Below are positions 10,465 through 20,119 of a stretch of 64,000 nt of DNA, piece after piece. The position numbers and the translations under genes are program-made. The notes under the pieces are model-generated. The model saw only the letters and a program-made list of their open reading frames with translations. It was not told the origin of the DNA and did no database searches. Position 1 is the first letter of the stretch. Every line of letters begins with the position of its first letter. This stretch comes from Arabidopsis thaliana (taxonomy: Eukaryota; Streptophyta; Magnoliopsida; Brassicales; Brassicaceae): contig NC_003071.7 of NCBI RefSeq assembly GCF_000001735.4, positions 5,573,151-5,637,150 of the forward strand, given 5' to 3'.

Positions 10465-11662
10465 TTTATCAAAAGATTGAATTTTTGTTGTTAAGATGAT
10501 CTATAGTTATATGCTATTGTTTTTTTATGTGTGATACACCTTGGGATGATTTTTATAACTATAAATTTTGAAATTTTAAGTTATATTTGTTTTGTTAATA
10601 TTGTTAGTTTTGTTTAATTTTTAAAATTATATTTTAATTGTTAATTCTAGGATTTGACCCATAGTATGCCATCTCATATGAATATCGATCCAAACTCGTT
10701 CCACTATATAACACCGTCCCGTGAAATTATACATCATTTTGTCATTTTTTTATAAATTTTAAATAATTTGTAATTTTTGAAATTTCAAAAAAAATAATTT
10801 CTATCCAAACGTTATAATTGTGATTGTTATCTCTAGGATTTCACATGTAGTATACCGTCTTGTATTAATATATTTATATATATATTTATAATATTAACTT
10901 CATAAAAGTTTTAAGTTATAAATAATTAAACGTTTTATAAAGTTTAAATTTTGAAAGTTTTAAAACTTGTAATATTTAACTTTTAATAAAGTTTAAATAT
11001 TAATAAAAATTTGACCTTTTTTAAAGATTCAAGTTTTTCTAAAATAAAGAATCAGAGTATGCCGGATAATACTTTTAATTTTGGATGCCTAATAAATCAT
11101 GCTTCTAGTTCATTCATATTCAAAATCATTTTGGTTCTTTTTATAGTAAGAGTCTGAACCATTTTCGCAATATCTTAAGCAATGTGGGACCTTTTTCACT
11201 TATTTTTTTTTCTTCATCGATTGAGTAATATAAGTCTGTTTTAAATTTTTTTAATTACATCATATGCTGGAAAAAATCTAATATTTTATTAACTATATTT
11301 CTTTTTATAAAATTTAAGAAATTAGATATAAGAACAAATAAAAGTGAAAGAAAAGTCATATATTTGTATTTAATGTAGATAAACAGATTTAAAGAAATTA
11401 GTAATTAATTGAATGTAGTTTAATAAAGATAAGATTTAATTAAAGATATAAATTTAGACAAAAATCTTTTTTAGATAGATTTTGTAGGGACTAATATGTA
11501 ATAAAGGAAATAGTTAATTAAATTATGTAATGCAAACTAACGAATTGTAAGTTCTTAGGAATAAAATATTTGGTTGAGATAGGATTTGTGAGGACTTGTA
11601 TGTTATTAGTAAATAGTATTAGGATTTTTGACCAAAAAATCTACCACAAATGTACATGTAGA
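10465..11662 (-). mobile_element. Helitron copy, inverted relative to the one at 18322-19713, 3' end lost
   Basis: Reverse-complement homology to the right-hand copy can be followed almost without break over about 1.2 kb. Shared landmarks include GATGATCTATAG, the AATATCGATCCAAAC segment, CACTTTTAATTTTGGATG-type segments, and TGTTATTAGTAAATAGTAT. The 5' end on the minus strand is A|TCTACATGTACAT at 11662, matching A|TCTACATATACAT of the right copy. The 3' hairpin and CTAG end are not found; homology fades near 10465. No helicase ORF, so it is nonautonomous. Confidence 0.65.
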
Positions 11663-11734
11663 TAAAATATAATACTTAATCACTCTTTATGTTTGACAAA
11701 AAAAATCACTTTTATAAAACGAAAACAATCATTT

Positions 11735-12225
11735 AACCATATTTAATTGTAAAATATAAAGACTAACCACTTTTTATTAAACCTAAATAAATATATAATC
11801 TCGGTTAATTGTAAAATCTAAAGCTTAATCCTCCTTTATAAACTCAATCTGAAATATTACTTTGTTTAATTGTAAAATCTAAACCCTAGTCATGTGACAT
11901 ATAACCTTGTTTAATTGGAAAATCTAAATTATTCCTTAATACCAGAAACCAACATTTAACCTCATTTAATTGTAAAAATCTAAACTCTAACATTTGCTTA
12001 TTAACATTAAATTGTTTATAATTGTAACATTAAATCGTAACCTCGTTTTAATAAACTCAAACCGACATATAAACACTAATAATATATTATCATAAATTTT
12101 ATTTTAATAATCACTTTAACGTTTTTTTCATAGATAATATTAGTATTTTATTTTTATTAGGTACATATTCTTTAAGGTTTAACCTTAAACCGACATTTAA
12201 TCTCGTTTAATTGTAAAAACGAAAC
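11735..12225. repeat. Degenerate tandem repeat with core TTTAATTGTAAAATCTAAA
   Basis: Around seven copies of a 45-70 bp unit recur at about 11740, 11803, 11862, 11908, 11962, 12015 and 12203. The unit reads roughly AAACCGACATTTAACCTCG followed by TTTAATTGTAAAATCTAAA. Copies differ by many substitutions, so the array is old. It lies just outside the left Helitron. Confidence 0.65.
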
Positions 12226-12820
12226 TAATAAGGCCCAATACGAGCCCAACCATTTGCATCGCTTAAGAAAAAGATTGGATCGAAATAAAAGATCTCAAGA
12301 CACGACATCGATAACGCGTGGAAAATGAGGAGACAAAAGATTTTCGTCATCCTCTTTCGCCGTTGAAGCCATCGATTCCACCGGAGCTTGAAACTAACAT
12401 CGAATGAATCGAGTATAAATTCTTCTGTAATTCTCCGATAACTACAAAACAGAAGTAAAGATCTAATATGGAACCATTAATCTCAATCACTTGCTTGAAT
12501 CATCATTTTTTTTTTTTTGAGATTCATCGCAAAACAACGTAAAAGAGATAAGATATCCAACTATTCTACTTCTGTTAACTAAATCAATCGAAGCTTTAAT
12601 AAAACGAAACAGCTAAAAGCAATAGTAATAAGTTGAGAAATTGCATTGAATCTTCAACTAAATTGCAAATCGCCTAATTATTTTCCATAAACCGTAAACC
12701 CAAGGATAGGTAAGACCCTTTTGAGTGGAGAATTGCCACAAACACCACCACTACTACGCATATCCGATGAGGTTTAACCGCAACTTTTATTCAAAAAAAA
12801 CTAATTTATAAAAAAACAAA
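12226..12820. other. Intergenic, promoter-like words but no gene
   Basis: Begins with AAGGCCCAATACGAGCCCAA, resembling GGCCCA elements of plant promoters, followed by a less AT-rich stretch (12290-12410) that could be an old leader. No ORF follows on either strand, so this is probably a displaced promoter fragment. Confidence 0.3.
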
Positions 12821-12824
12821 AAGC

Positions 12825-13040
12825 AGCAAAGAAGTGCCGACAGCAAAACCAGATATCATCGCTATGAAAGTCGAATGATGCCAGACAAGAGCTGGCCAAC
12901 ACCGGAAAGAGCTGGTAGTTGCCAGATGATAATCCCTATTGGCAGGCAAAGCCAGAAAAAATCTGGACGGCCATAAAAGTCTTTAGCTTTTTCTCTTTGA
13001 AAATTTTGAGAGAGAGAAGAGAGAGAAAGCTTTTCCGTAT
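12825..13040 (+). repeat. Left copy of a diverged direct repeat
   Basis: Homologous in direct orientation to about 18095-18300. Shared words include ATCATCGC/ACCATCGC, GAGCTGGCCAACACC/GAGCTGGCTAACACC, TTGCCAGATGATAA/CTGCCAGACGATAA, and a trailing GAGAGA/CTCTCTCT-rich end. Perhaps a gene fragment spread by transposition; the reading frames are short and not recognised. Confidence 0.5.
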
Positions 13041-13055
13041 TTATTTATTTCCTAT

Positions 13056-13284
13056 AACCAACTCCAACAAGGGATTCTTATCTAAAATTCTAAACATTTT
13101 TGATATACAAAAGAATAATTGAATATGAAAGGGTTCTTAAAAAATGAAAGAATATATCTAAAAGTTTTTATCTAAGAACTATTTTCTTCTTTTAAGAGCT
13201 CTTTTTGTTTTGTTTTTTTTAATTCTTATTTTGTTTTAAGAGATTTTTCAATATTCTTAAGAACCCATGGATGGAAATGCTCTA
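13056..13284. mobile_element. Small inverted-repeat element (MITE-like)
   Basis: The left end CCAACTCCAACAAGGGATTC pairs imperfectly with the reverse complement of the right end, GAGCATTTCCATCCATGGGT then TC. The body is AT-rich and about 230 bp, without coding potential. It lies 120 bp downstream of the PPR stop codon. Target duplication is not clear. Confidence 0.5.
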
Positions 13285-13402
13285 AAACTTTTGACCTTGG
13301 CTCTGTCCAAACGTTACATGTGTTACTAATTTATGAAAAACAAAACTTTGACTTAATGCCTTACATTTTTTTTGCCAGTTGCTTCATTACAACTTTACTA
13401 AC

Positions 13403-14932
13403 TCATCTCTTGTAAGGCTCAAAAGGATATCTCTGAAACTCAGACCCGAAGGTTATAGATTCCTCGTCGAGTTTCTTCTTCAACCTCCTCCAAGTCCTCA
13501 TCTTATTAGACTGTATTAATCCTTTATACAAAGTCTCAAAAGTTAGCTTTTGTGGTAAGAAACCTCTCTCTATCATCTCCACAAAGTATCCACAAGCCTC
13601 CTTCCATTTCTCCTTACTACACAACCCATGAACCAACGATGTGTACGAGTCCAAATCCGGACCCGTTTCACTTGCTTTAAGATCATCCCATATCTCTTTC
13701 ACAGTCTCCATCTTCCCCAAATTGATAAACGTACCTAACAAAACATTATACGTCTGCGTACTTGGCTTACACAATCCATTCTTCATCTTCCTATACAGAT
13801 TCATCGCTCCATTAGCATCTTTCCTTCCTTTGTACTCTTTAAAAAAACAATTGTACGTCGCGGAAGACGGGCTAATCCCGCTCTCCACCATTGTTTCAAG
13901 CAACTCCTCCGCTTCCTCTAACCTCCCACAAGAACACAAACATTTAACAACCGATGTATACGTTTCAATCGTCGGGCTAATCCCTTTCGCTTTCATCAAT
14001 TTCATCTTATCCAACGTCAACTCAGCTTTATGAGCTCGGCTATACATATGAAGCACGATAGAAAAACTCGTAACATCGGGCTCAATCCCTCTCTGACGCA
14101 TTTCATCGAACACCTTCTCTGCATTTCTCACATTCCTCTCAAATCTCTCTTCCGGATGCAAACTCGCCGTCCTACAAATCCCGTTAAGCAATACATTATA
14201 CGTAACAACATTAGGCTCAATCCCAGACTCAATCATCTCTACCAAAAACTTCTCCGCCATATCAATCCTCCTAAGCTTACACCAACCAGCGATCAAAATA
14301 GTGTAAACCTTCTCATCAGAACCAAACTCTTCCTTCCTTTCATTAAAAACACCAACGGCCATTTTCGTGTAACCGTATTTACAAAGCGTATCGAGTAAAA
14401 ACCCGAATTCGACTAAACGGAAACGACGATTCTCGAGAAAACAAGGCGCATCGTCGAAAGCACGAACCGCTTGTCGAGTAAGCCCGGCGGCGATTAACCG
14501 TTTAACGAGGATTAAGAAGGTCTCAGGAGAAGTTTGATCCATTTCGACTATAAGTTGTCTAACGACGTCGAATTGACGAACACGGCCGAGGATATCGATG
14601 ATGAGATTGAAAGAGGTTGGTGTTGTTGAAGGAGAGGGTAAGGAGCGTAGATATTGGAAGAAGGAGAGGGCAATTTTGGAATTGTGACGGAGACGGAGGA
14701 GGGTTTGGTGGATGAGGTTGGGAGTGAGGGAGATGCCGTTGAGTTGGAGAGATGATTCCATGAAGTGGAATGGGTTGTGATTTGTTATTAACATTTGGGA
14801 GATTAGTTCGGCGTCGGAGGAAGGTTCGAGTTTTGGGAGGTTGAGAGTGAATCCGGCGGAGATGATGGTGGAGATACGGCGGCGGAGTTGGTGGAGATGG
14901 AACGGTGGTGAGATTTGCTTCAGTAGCAGCAT
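13403..14932 (-). CDS. P-type pentatricopeptide repeat protein, probably mitochondrial
   Basis: A single uninterrupted 509-codon frame without introns, as in most plant PPR genes. From about residue 105 to 470 it contains roughly ten 35-residue PPR motifs; the clearest are VTYNVLLNGICR, IETYTSVVKCLC, TQTYNVLLGTFI and LDSYTSLVHGLC, each followed by a second helix and a GI.P-type linker. There is an insertion of about 12 residues near 255-270. No E, DYW or SMR domain follows, so it is a pure P-class protein expected to bind organellar RNA. The N-terminus (LHQLRRRISTIISAG) is basic and Ser rich, like a mitochondrial presequence. It resembles, from memory, A. thaliana At2g13420. Target RNA is unknown. 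Confidence 0.92.
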   Translation of the reverse strand: MLLLKQISPPFHLHQLRRRISTIISAGFTLNLPKLEPSSDAELISQMLITNHNPFHFMESSLQLNGISLTPNLIHQTLLRLRHNSKIALSFFQYLRSLPSPSTTPTSFNLIIDILGRVRQFDVVRQLIVEMDQTSPETFLILVKRLIAAGLTRQAVRAFDDAPCFLENRRFRLVEFGFLLDTLCKYGYTKMAVGVFNERKEEFGSDEKVYTILIAGWCKLRRIDMAEKFLVEMIESGIEPNVVTYNVLLNGICRTASLHPEERFERNVRNAEKVFDEMRQRGIEPDVTSFSIVLHMYSRAHKAELTLDKMKLMKAKGISPTIETYTSVVKCLCSCGRLEEAEELLETMVESGISPSSATYNCFFKEYKGRKDANGAMNLYRKMKNGLCKPSTQTYNVLLGTFINLGKMETVKEIWDDLKASETGPDLDSYTSLVHGLCSKEKWKEACGYFVEMIERGFLPQKLTFETLYKGLIQSNKMRTWRRLKKKLDEESITFGSEFQRYPFEPYKR

Positions 14933-16860
14933 TTTGCCGTTTCTCTTGCAGCCACAATCTCAATATAACTAGAAAAGAGAAAAGAAGAGAAATGAGTTAT
15001 AGAGAAGACGGAGAAGGTCGGCGAGGTAAAGGAAAGACGATCACCGGAGAGCGAGTTTTGGTTTTGGATGGGATCGTTGGCTGCGAGAGAAGGCGAGAGG
15101 TCTCGGGGAGATTTTGAAGTGAGAGAAAAAAAAAGCGTTTGGAGAAAAGATAGATGGGTTTTGGTGAATTAGGTGTATAACCAAAATTAAAAGTTTAATT
15201 AAGAATATAATATTATGTATGTATAAATTAATAAAGTAGTATGTAAGGGTTGAGAAAAGATAATTTTGGGGTGGAGTAGTCTGCGAGATGATTTAGTATC
15301 ACTTCATTTAGTTTTTACTCATTTGTATATTTTTGTTATATATCTTTTCTAAAAAATAGATTCTAATTCTGAGATTTATTAAATAGAAAATTATGTTTTT
15401 TTCTACATACAACATAGTTTGAAATTTTAAAATCGGAATTGTATTTATAAAATAGTAAATAGTTTGTAAGTAAATTTATATTGTACTATTTATGATGCAT
15501 AGAAATAAAATGTTGTACTATACTATTTTCAGATCCCCATTGAAAAACTATATCCTGAGAGATACAATATTGGGAACCCAAGCAAGCGAGGTAAACTATT
15601 GTGGTGACGTTGACGATAGCGATAATGGTGGGGTTGACGGTAGTAATGGTGATGATGATAACGATTGTAGTGGTGGTACTAATGGTAAAAATGATGGTGG
15701 TAGTGGCGGCAATACGGTTATAGCAGTGAACTAGTGATATGGATAATGGTGAATTGTTAATGGAGGTGATTGTTTAATAAATAGGTGATAGTTGTATTAT
15801 AAATTTTATTATGTGTAATATTTTTTTTGGTTAGAATAGAATAGAAGTAAAAAACATTAAGAAAAAAGTATAATAAGAGAGAAGAAAAATACGTTATGAG
15901 AGAAGGAGGAGAGAGAGATGGAGAGAGAGAGGGGAAAGAGAGGGAGAGAGAAGGGGTAAAATTGTGATTAATACACAAAATATATAGAATATCATCTTTT
16001 TTTTTTGTTTTGATATTCTTTTGTTAATTAAAGTTTTTTTGTGTTATATTTGCAAATTTCCCTATTCTTTTTTTTTGTTTGTTTTATTGATAATACTAGT
16101 ATTTTACCCGGGACAAAAAACTAAAATCAAATGCAATGTAATTTTACATTATTGTAATATTTTTGATAATCATTCAACAGATTATTAAAACCTTTAGTTC
16201 TACAATTAAAACTAATTATATATATTTTTTGCATCTAAAGATTGAGGTTGATAAGAGAGCAGTAGAGATCCCATCATAAAGGGTTTGGAAAATAAAAGTA
16301 GATCTTTATACTATCTACAAGTCCTAGTTATTTTTCTGTTTTTTAGATAATATATAAAATTTTTATAGAGTTAACTAAGAAAAATTAGTTTAACAACTAA
16401 CAAATTATTAACAACATATTGCAATATTTGTATTTGTTTATTTTGCGCAACAAATAATTAACAACAAAATGCAAATATTTGTATTTGTTGATTAACAACA
16501 AAATGGTTTAAACTAAAAATAATTTGTAATTTGGAAAATATGAGTATAATAAAATCACAATTAATATGAGTTAAATAGCAAATGAATGAATAAAAATAAA
16601 AATTAAGCATTAACCTGAATAGAATTTTCATAGTCGTTTCTTTAGCATCCGCAAGAGAAAAAAGATGGAAGATAATAGAAAGAAAGATGAAATAGAGAAA
16701 AATTTGAATTAATTGGAATTATATGAGGGATGAAAAATCAGTGAATAAAGCATGCCATGATTTTAGCTTGATCGTTGAGGGGTTAGTAGGAGCAAATTAA
16801 AGAATATAGGTTTATTTTTAAAGATTGACAAAGTATTTTACAAGCCCAACAAGGCAGCCC
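14933..16860. other. AT-rich intergenic region
   Basis: The first 200 bp is the PPR gene's upstream region. Beyond it are a GGT/GAT-rich cryptic repeat (15595-15720), a GAGAGA purine tract (15895-15955), and a stretch ending TTGCAAATTTCCCT (about 16050-16070) that resembles the terminal GGGARATTTGCAAA word of VANDAL-like MULE elements and parallels 32860-32960. No gene is seen. Confidence 0.45.
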
Positions 16861-16878
16861 AATTATAACAAAAGTTTC

Positions 16879-16958
16879 TAAGTCTAAGCAAAATGCTAAA
16901 GATGAAGATACTTGATAACTATTTGTAAGTTTCTACTTTAGCATTTTGCTTAGACTTA
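16879..16958. repeat. Perfect 23-bp inverted repeat with 34-base loop
   Basis: The arm at 16879-16901 (TAAGTCTAAGC through GCTAAAG) is the exact reverse complement of 16936-16958. Both arms lie just left of a hAT-like MITE. It would fold as a long RNA hairpin if transcribed. No target or element family is known to me. Confidence 0.85.
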
Positions 16959-16973
16959 CAAACTTTTGCATAT

Positions 16974-17608
16974 TAGGGCTTGACTGGTTTAAACGGCAGC
17001 GGTTGCGGTTGCGGTTGCGGGAGTTTGCGAAAGCGGACAATTGCGGTTTCAAGCGTTATTTAGCATTTTGACCGACTGGTTTAGCGGTTAAAAATGGGTG
17101 TGTTTGCGGGAGATTTACGACTGGTTAATCAGCGAGTACAATAGCGGTTAAACCATTACCAAATTTTTTAATATATATGATTTTAAAACAAAAACTAAAA
17201 ACACCAAAAACTATAATTATGAAAAAGTATAAATTTTTAAACATAAGAAATGATCAAAAACCATAAATAATTATTCAAGTAAATTTTATGTTGAAAACAA
17301 AATAATTATTAATATTGAAAATTTAAAGTTAGATGAAATAAATGTGAATATATTTAAGACTTGATAATATATCTTTTAACTTAATTATTTTTCTTTTTTA
17401 GAATTTTCCATTTTTTAAATCAAATGCAACCGCCCGCAGCCGCAAATGCTTGCGGGAAGGAGCTTTTGAAATCAAGCGATCTCGAACGGTTCAAAGCGGC
17501 ATGGAGCGGTTTTTATGATTGGTACCAACGGCTAACAAGCGCTAATAACCGCAATCGACCACTAACAACCGCTAAGCGGGTTTTAGCGGGAAAACCAATC
17601 AAGCTCTT
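16974..17608. mobile_element. Nonautonomous hAT-like element with GCGGTT-rich ends
   Basis: The left end TTAGGGCTTGACTGGTTT pairs with the reverse complement of the right end, TTAAGAGCTTGATTGGTTT. Subterminal regions are rich in GCGGTTGCGG (left) and its complement AACCGC (right), and the middle is AT-rich. This layout is typical of Brassicaceae hAT MITEs. A clean 8-bp target duplication was not seen, so the superfamily is inferred. No transposase ORF. Confidence 0.6.
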
Positions 17609-18094
17609 AACGCAAATTCAAGTATTTAAGTGCAGTCCAATTAATGCAAATTCAAGTACTTAATGCAAATTAACTATGGACACATGTTATTCCACCAACC
17701 TCCATCGCACAAGAGCCCAACTCCATAATTGCAGGAAATCTTATCTTAACAATAAAATTTTGTTTGCTCACCTGGGTAAAAGGGACAATCATCAATCAAC
17801 CAATTTTAACCAAACGCTAGAACTTCCAGCAAATTCGGGTAAAGAGAAATTGATTAAATTGAAGAGTCCATAACTGATTGTCTAGCATATTGAAGCTCTG
17901 GATACCATGGAACAACGACGAAAAGGCAATCAACATCAGCATAGCAAAAGAAGCTATAATCACCAAACAAAGGCATAATCGAAACCATAAACCTTCTTGA
18001 GTTTAGGACAACGACGAAGCGGCAGATCCAACAAAGCAAGCCATGAGAGAAATCGCACCCGAAACAAAAACAGTAAACATGAAGAAGCAAACGG
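17609..18094. other. Intergenic, nothing recognised
   Basis: A short duplicated word GCAAATTCAAGTA occurs at about 17611 and 17645. Several overlapping short frames occur at 17850-18270 on both strands but none resembles a known protein. Confidence 0.4.
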
Positions 18095-18300
18095 CAAAAA
18101 AGCCGATAAGAAGCCGACCATCGCCGCTTTGAAAGCCATCGATGACGGACGAGAGCTGGCTAACACCACTAAAAGAGTGAGGAGCTGCCAGACGATAAGC
18201 CCGCATACTCGGGATATGGAAACCGGAAAAACCTTCGGACGACAAGAGAATTCATCAACTTTCTCTCTCTAAAAGATTTTTCAGAGAAATGAGAGATTGG
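18095..18300 (+). repeat. Right copy of the diverged direct repeat
   Basis: See the left copy at 12825-13040. This copy abuts the 5' end of the Helitron at 18322. It contains GAGAGCTGGCTAACACCACT and GCTGCCAGACGATAAGC. The two copies bracket the PPR gene and its surroundings. Confidence 0.5.
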
Positions 18301-18321
18301 GTTATCGGACGATTAATAATA

Positions 18322-19713
18322 TCTACATATACATATTTTTTTGTTGACTTTTTCCCCAAAGATCCCTATACTATTTACTAATAACATACAAGCCCTTAAA
18401 ATTTTATTTCAACCAAATTTTTTATTTCTAAAAACTTACAAATCGTTAATTTGCATTAAATACCTGAATTAACTTTAACCTAAATTTTTATCCTTAGTTA
18501 AATCTTTCTTTATTAAACTATATTCGATTAACGCTAATTTCCTAAAATCTTTCTATCGACATTAAATATAAATTTATAATTTTTTTGTCACTATATTTGT
18601 TCTTATATCTAATTTATTTTGACTTTATATATAAAATACATATAGTTAATTAAATATTAGATTTTTGTGCATATGAGATAATTCAAAACAGACATATAAT
18701 ACTCAATCGATAAAAAAAATAAGTGTACAAGGTCTCACATTGTTTAAAAAATTTGGGAAATCATTTAGAGTCATACTATAAAAAGGACCAAAATGATTCT
18801 GAATACGAATGAGCAGGAACCTTCATTTATCAGACATCCAAAATTAAAAGTGTTATTCGGTTTACTCCAGTTATTTATTTTAAACAACAAAAACTTTAAA
18901 AGTTTCAAAATATTATATATATTTAAACTTTATTAAAAGTTAAGTATTAAAATTTTTTATAAAGTTTTAAATATTAATAATTTTAAAATTTTATGAAGTT
19001 TTAAATTTTATAAATATTTGAACTTTATAAGAAGTTTAAAAATTATAAATATTAAAATGATATTAATACGGGACGATATACTATGTAATAATCAATATAC
19101 AATTATGAAGTTTGGATCGATATTAAAATCTTTTTCAAGTTTCCAATATTATAAATATTCGAACTTCATAAGAAAATGACAAAATGATGTTTAATCACGG
19201 CACAGGTTATATGGTAGGACATGTTTGGATCGATATTAATATGGGATGGTATACTATGGATGAAATCTTAGAATTAACAATCAAATACAATTATACAATT
19301 TTAAACACTAAACAAAAAACATTATATTAACAAAACAAATATAACTTAAAATTTCAAAAACAAATAGTTATAAAAATCTTCATGAAGTGTATCATAGTAT
19401 CATACATAAAAAAAACAATAGCATGTATCTATAGATCATCTTAAAAACAAAAAAATCTATGGGTCAATCTCTAGATAATACAAGTTTAAAATCTTTATTA
19501 CCTCTAAAAGAACCAAACCACAAACAAAAAATATTGAATTTGAATAATAAACTAATATACAACAAATATCATAACACAAAACATGAATTACCCCAGCTTT
19601 ACATAGATAAAAATTATGTGTCAAGAATATATTATTCATATACAAATCATAATTTTTATAAAAACTATTTATAACTTTTCAATACACATATCCACGCACG
19701 GTACAATATCTAG
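18322..19713 (+). mobile_element. Nonautonomous Helitron (1392 bp)
   Basis: Starts A|TCTACATATACAT and ends CCACGCACGGTACAATATCTAG|T. This gives the expected insertion between A and T, the 5' TC, the 3' CTAG and a weakened subterminal hairpin. The body is AT-rich with repeated words such as GGGACGATATACTATG and GGATCGATATTAA. It is about 1.2 kb homologous, in inverted orientation, to 10465-11662. There is no Rep/helicase ORF; mobilisation would need an autonomous relative. Confidence 0.7.
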
Positions 19714-20119
19714 TTTTGTTCATAATCTGGACACCCATGTGTTGGGAGAGCGTGTTGTATGATGAAAACATAAGTTAGTTGCACGAACATGAATAGTACA
19801 CATGCAGTCTCTTGTCTTAGATGGAGTTATTCGTATTAGAAGAGGTAGGAGACTAGCTAAAGAGATACAAGAAACGAAAGCCATGTTATTAGTAGATACT
19901 ATTTCTTCCTCTTTGTTGTTTTCTTAAAAAGGAAGTTGAACAAAAGAAGAATCATACAAAATAACAGCGATACGGTTACACACAAGCAAGTATTTCTCTT
20001 TTGTTTGGGTGACTTGTATTTTCGCAACAATAGCCACTTTTTTTTTGCCATTCGAGAGAATGCATGCAAGGTTGATCAAAATCATTGGAGAGTTGATGCT
20101 ACACTGTACGACTTCTTAA
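19714..20119. other. Downstream flank of GidA
   Basis: Probably holds the 3' untranslated region of the minus-strand GidA gene in its right part. The remainder shows no recognisable element. Confidence 0.4.

Noticed and set aside
15492-15734. 80-codon ORF rich in Asp, Gly and Asn
   Set aside because: It is a translation of a GGT/GAT cryptic simple repeat; no homology and no sensible start context.
16091-16112. ACTAGTATTTTACCCGGG as a Helitron end on the minus strand
   Set aside because: There is CTAG and a CCCGGG but no stem-loop of useful length and no partner 5' end.
10465-19713. One giant DNA transposon with 1.2-kb terminal inverted repeats carrying the PPR gene
   Set aside because: The arms have Helitron ends facing inward (A|TC at 11662 and 18322) and a Helitron 3' end with CTAG|T at 19713, with no shared target duplication outside. 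Two separate inverted Helitrons explain it better.
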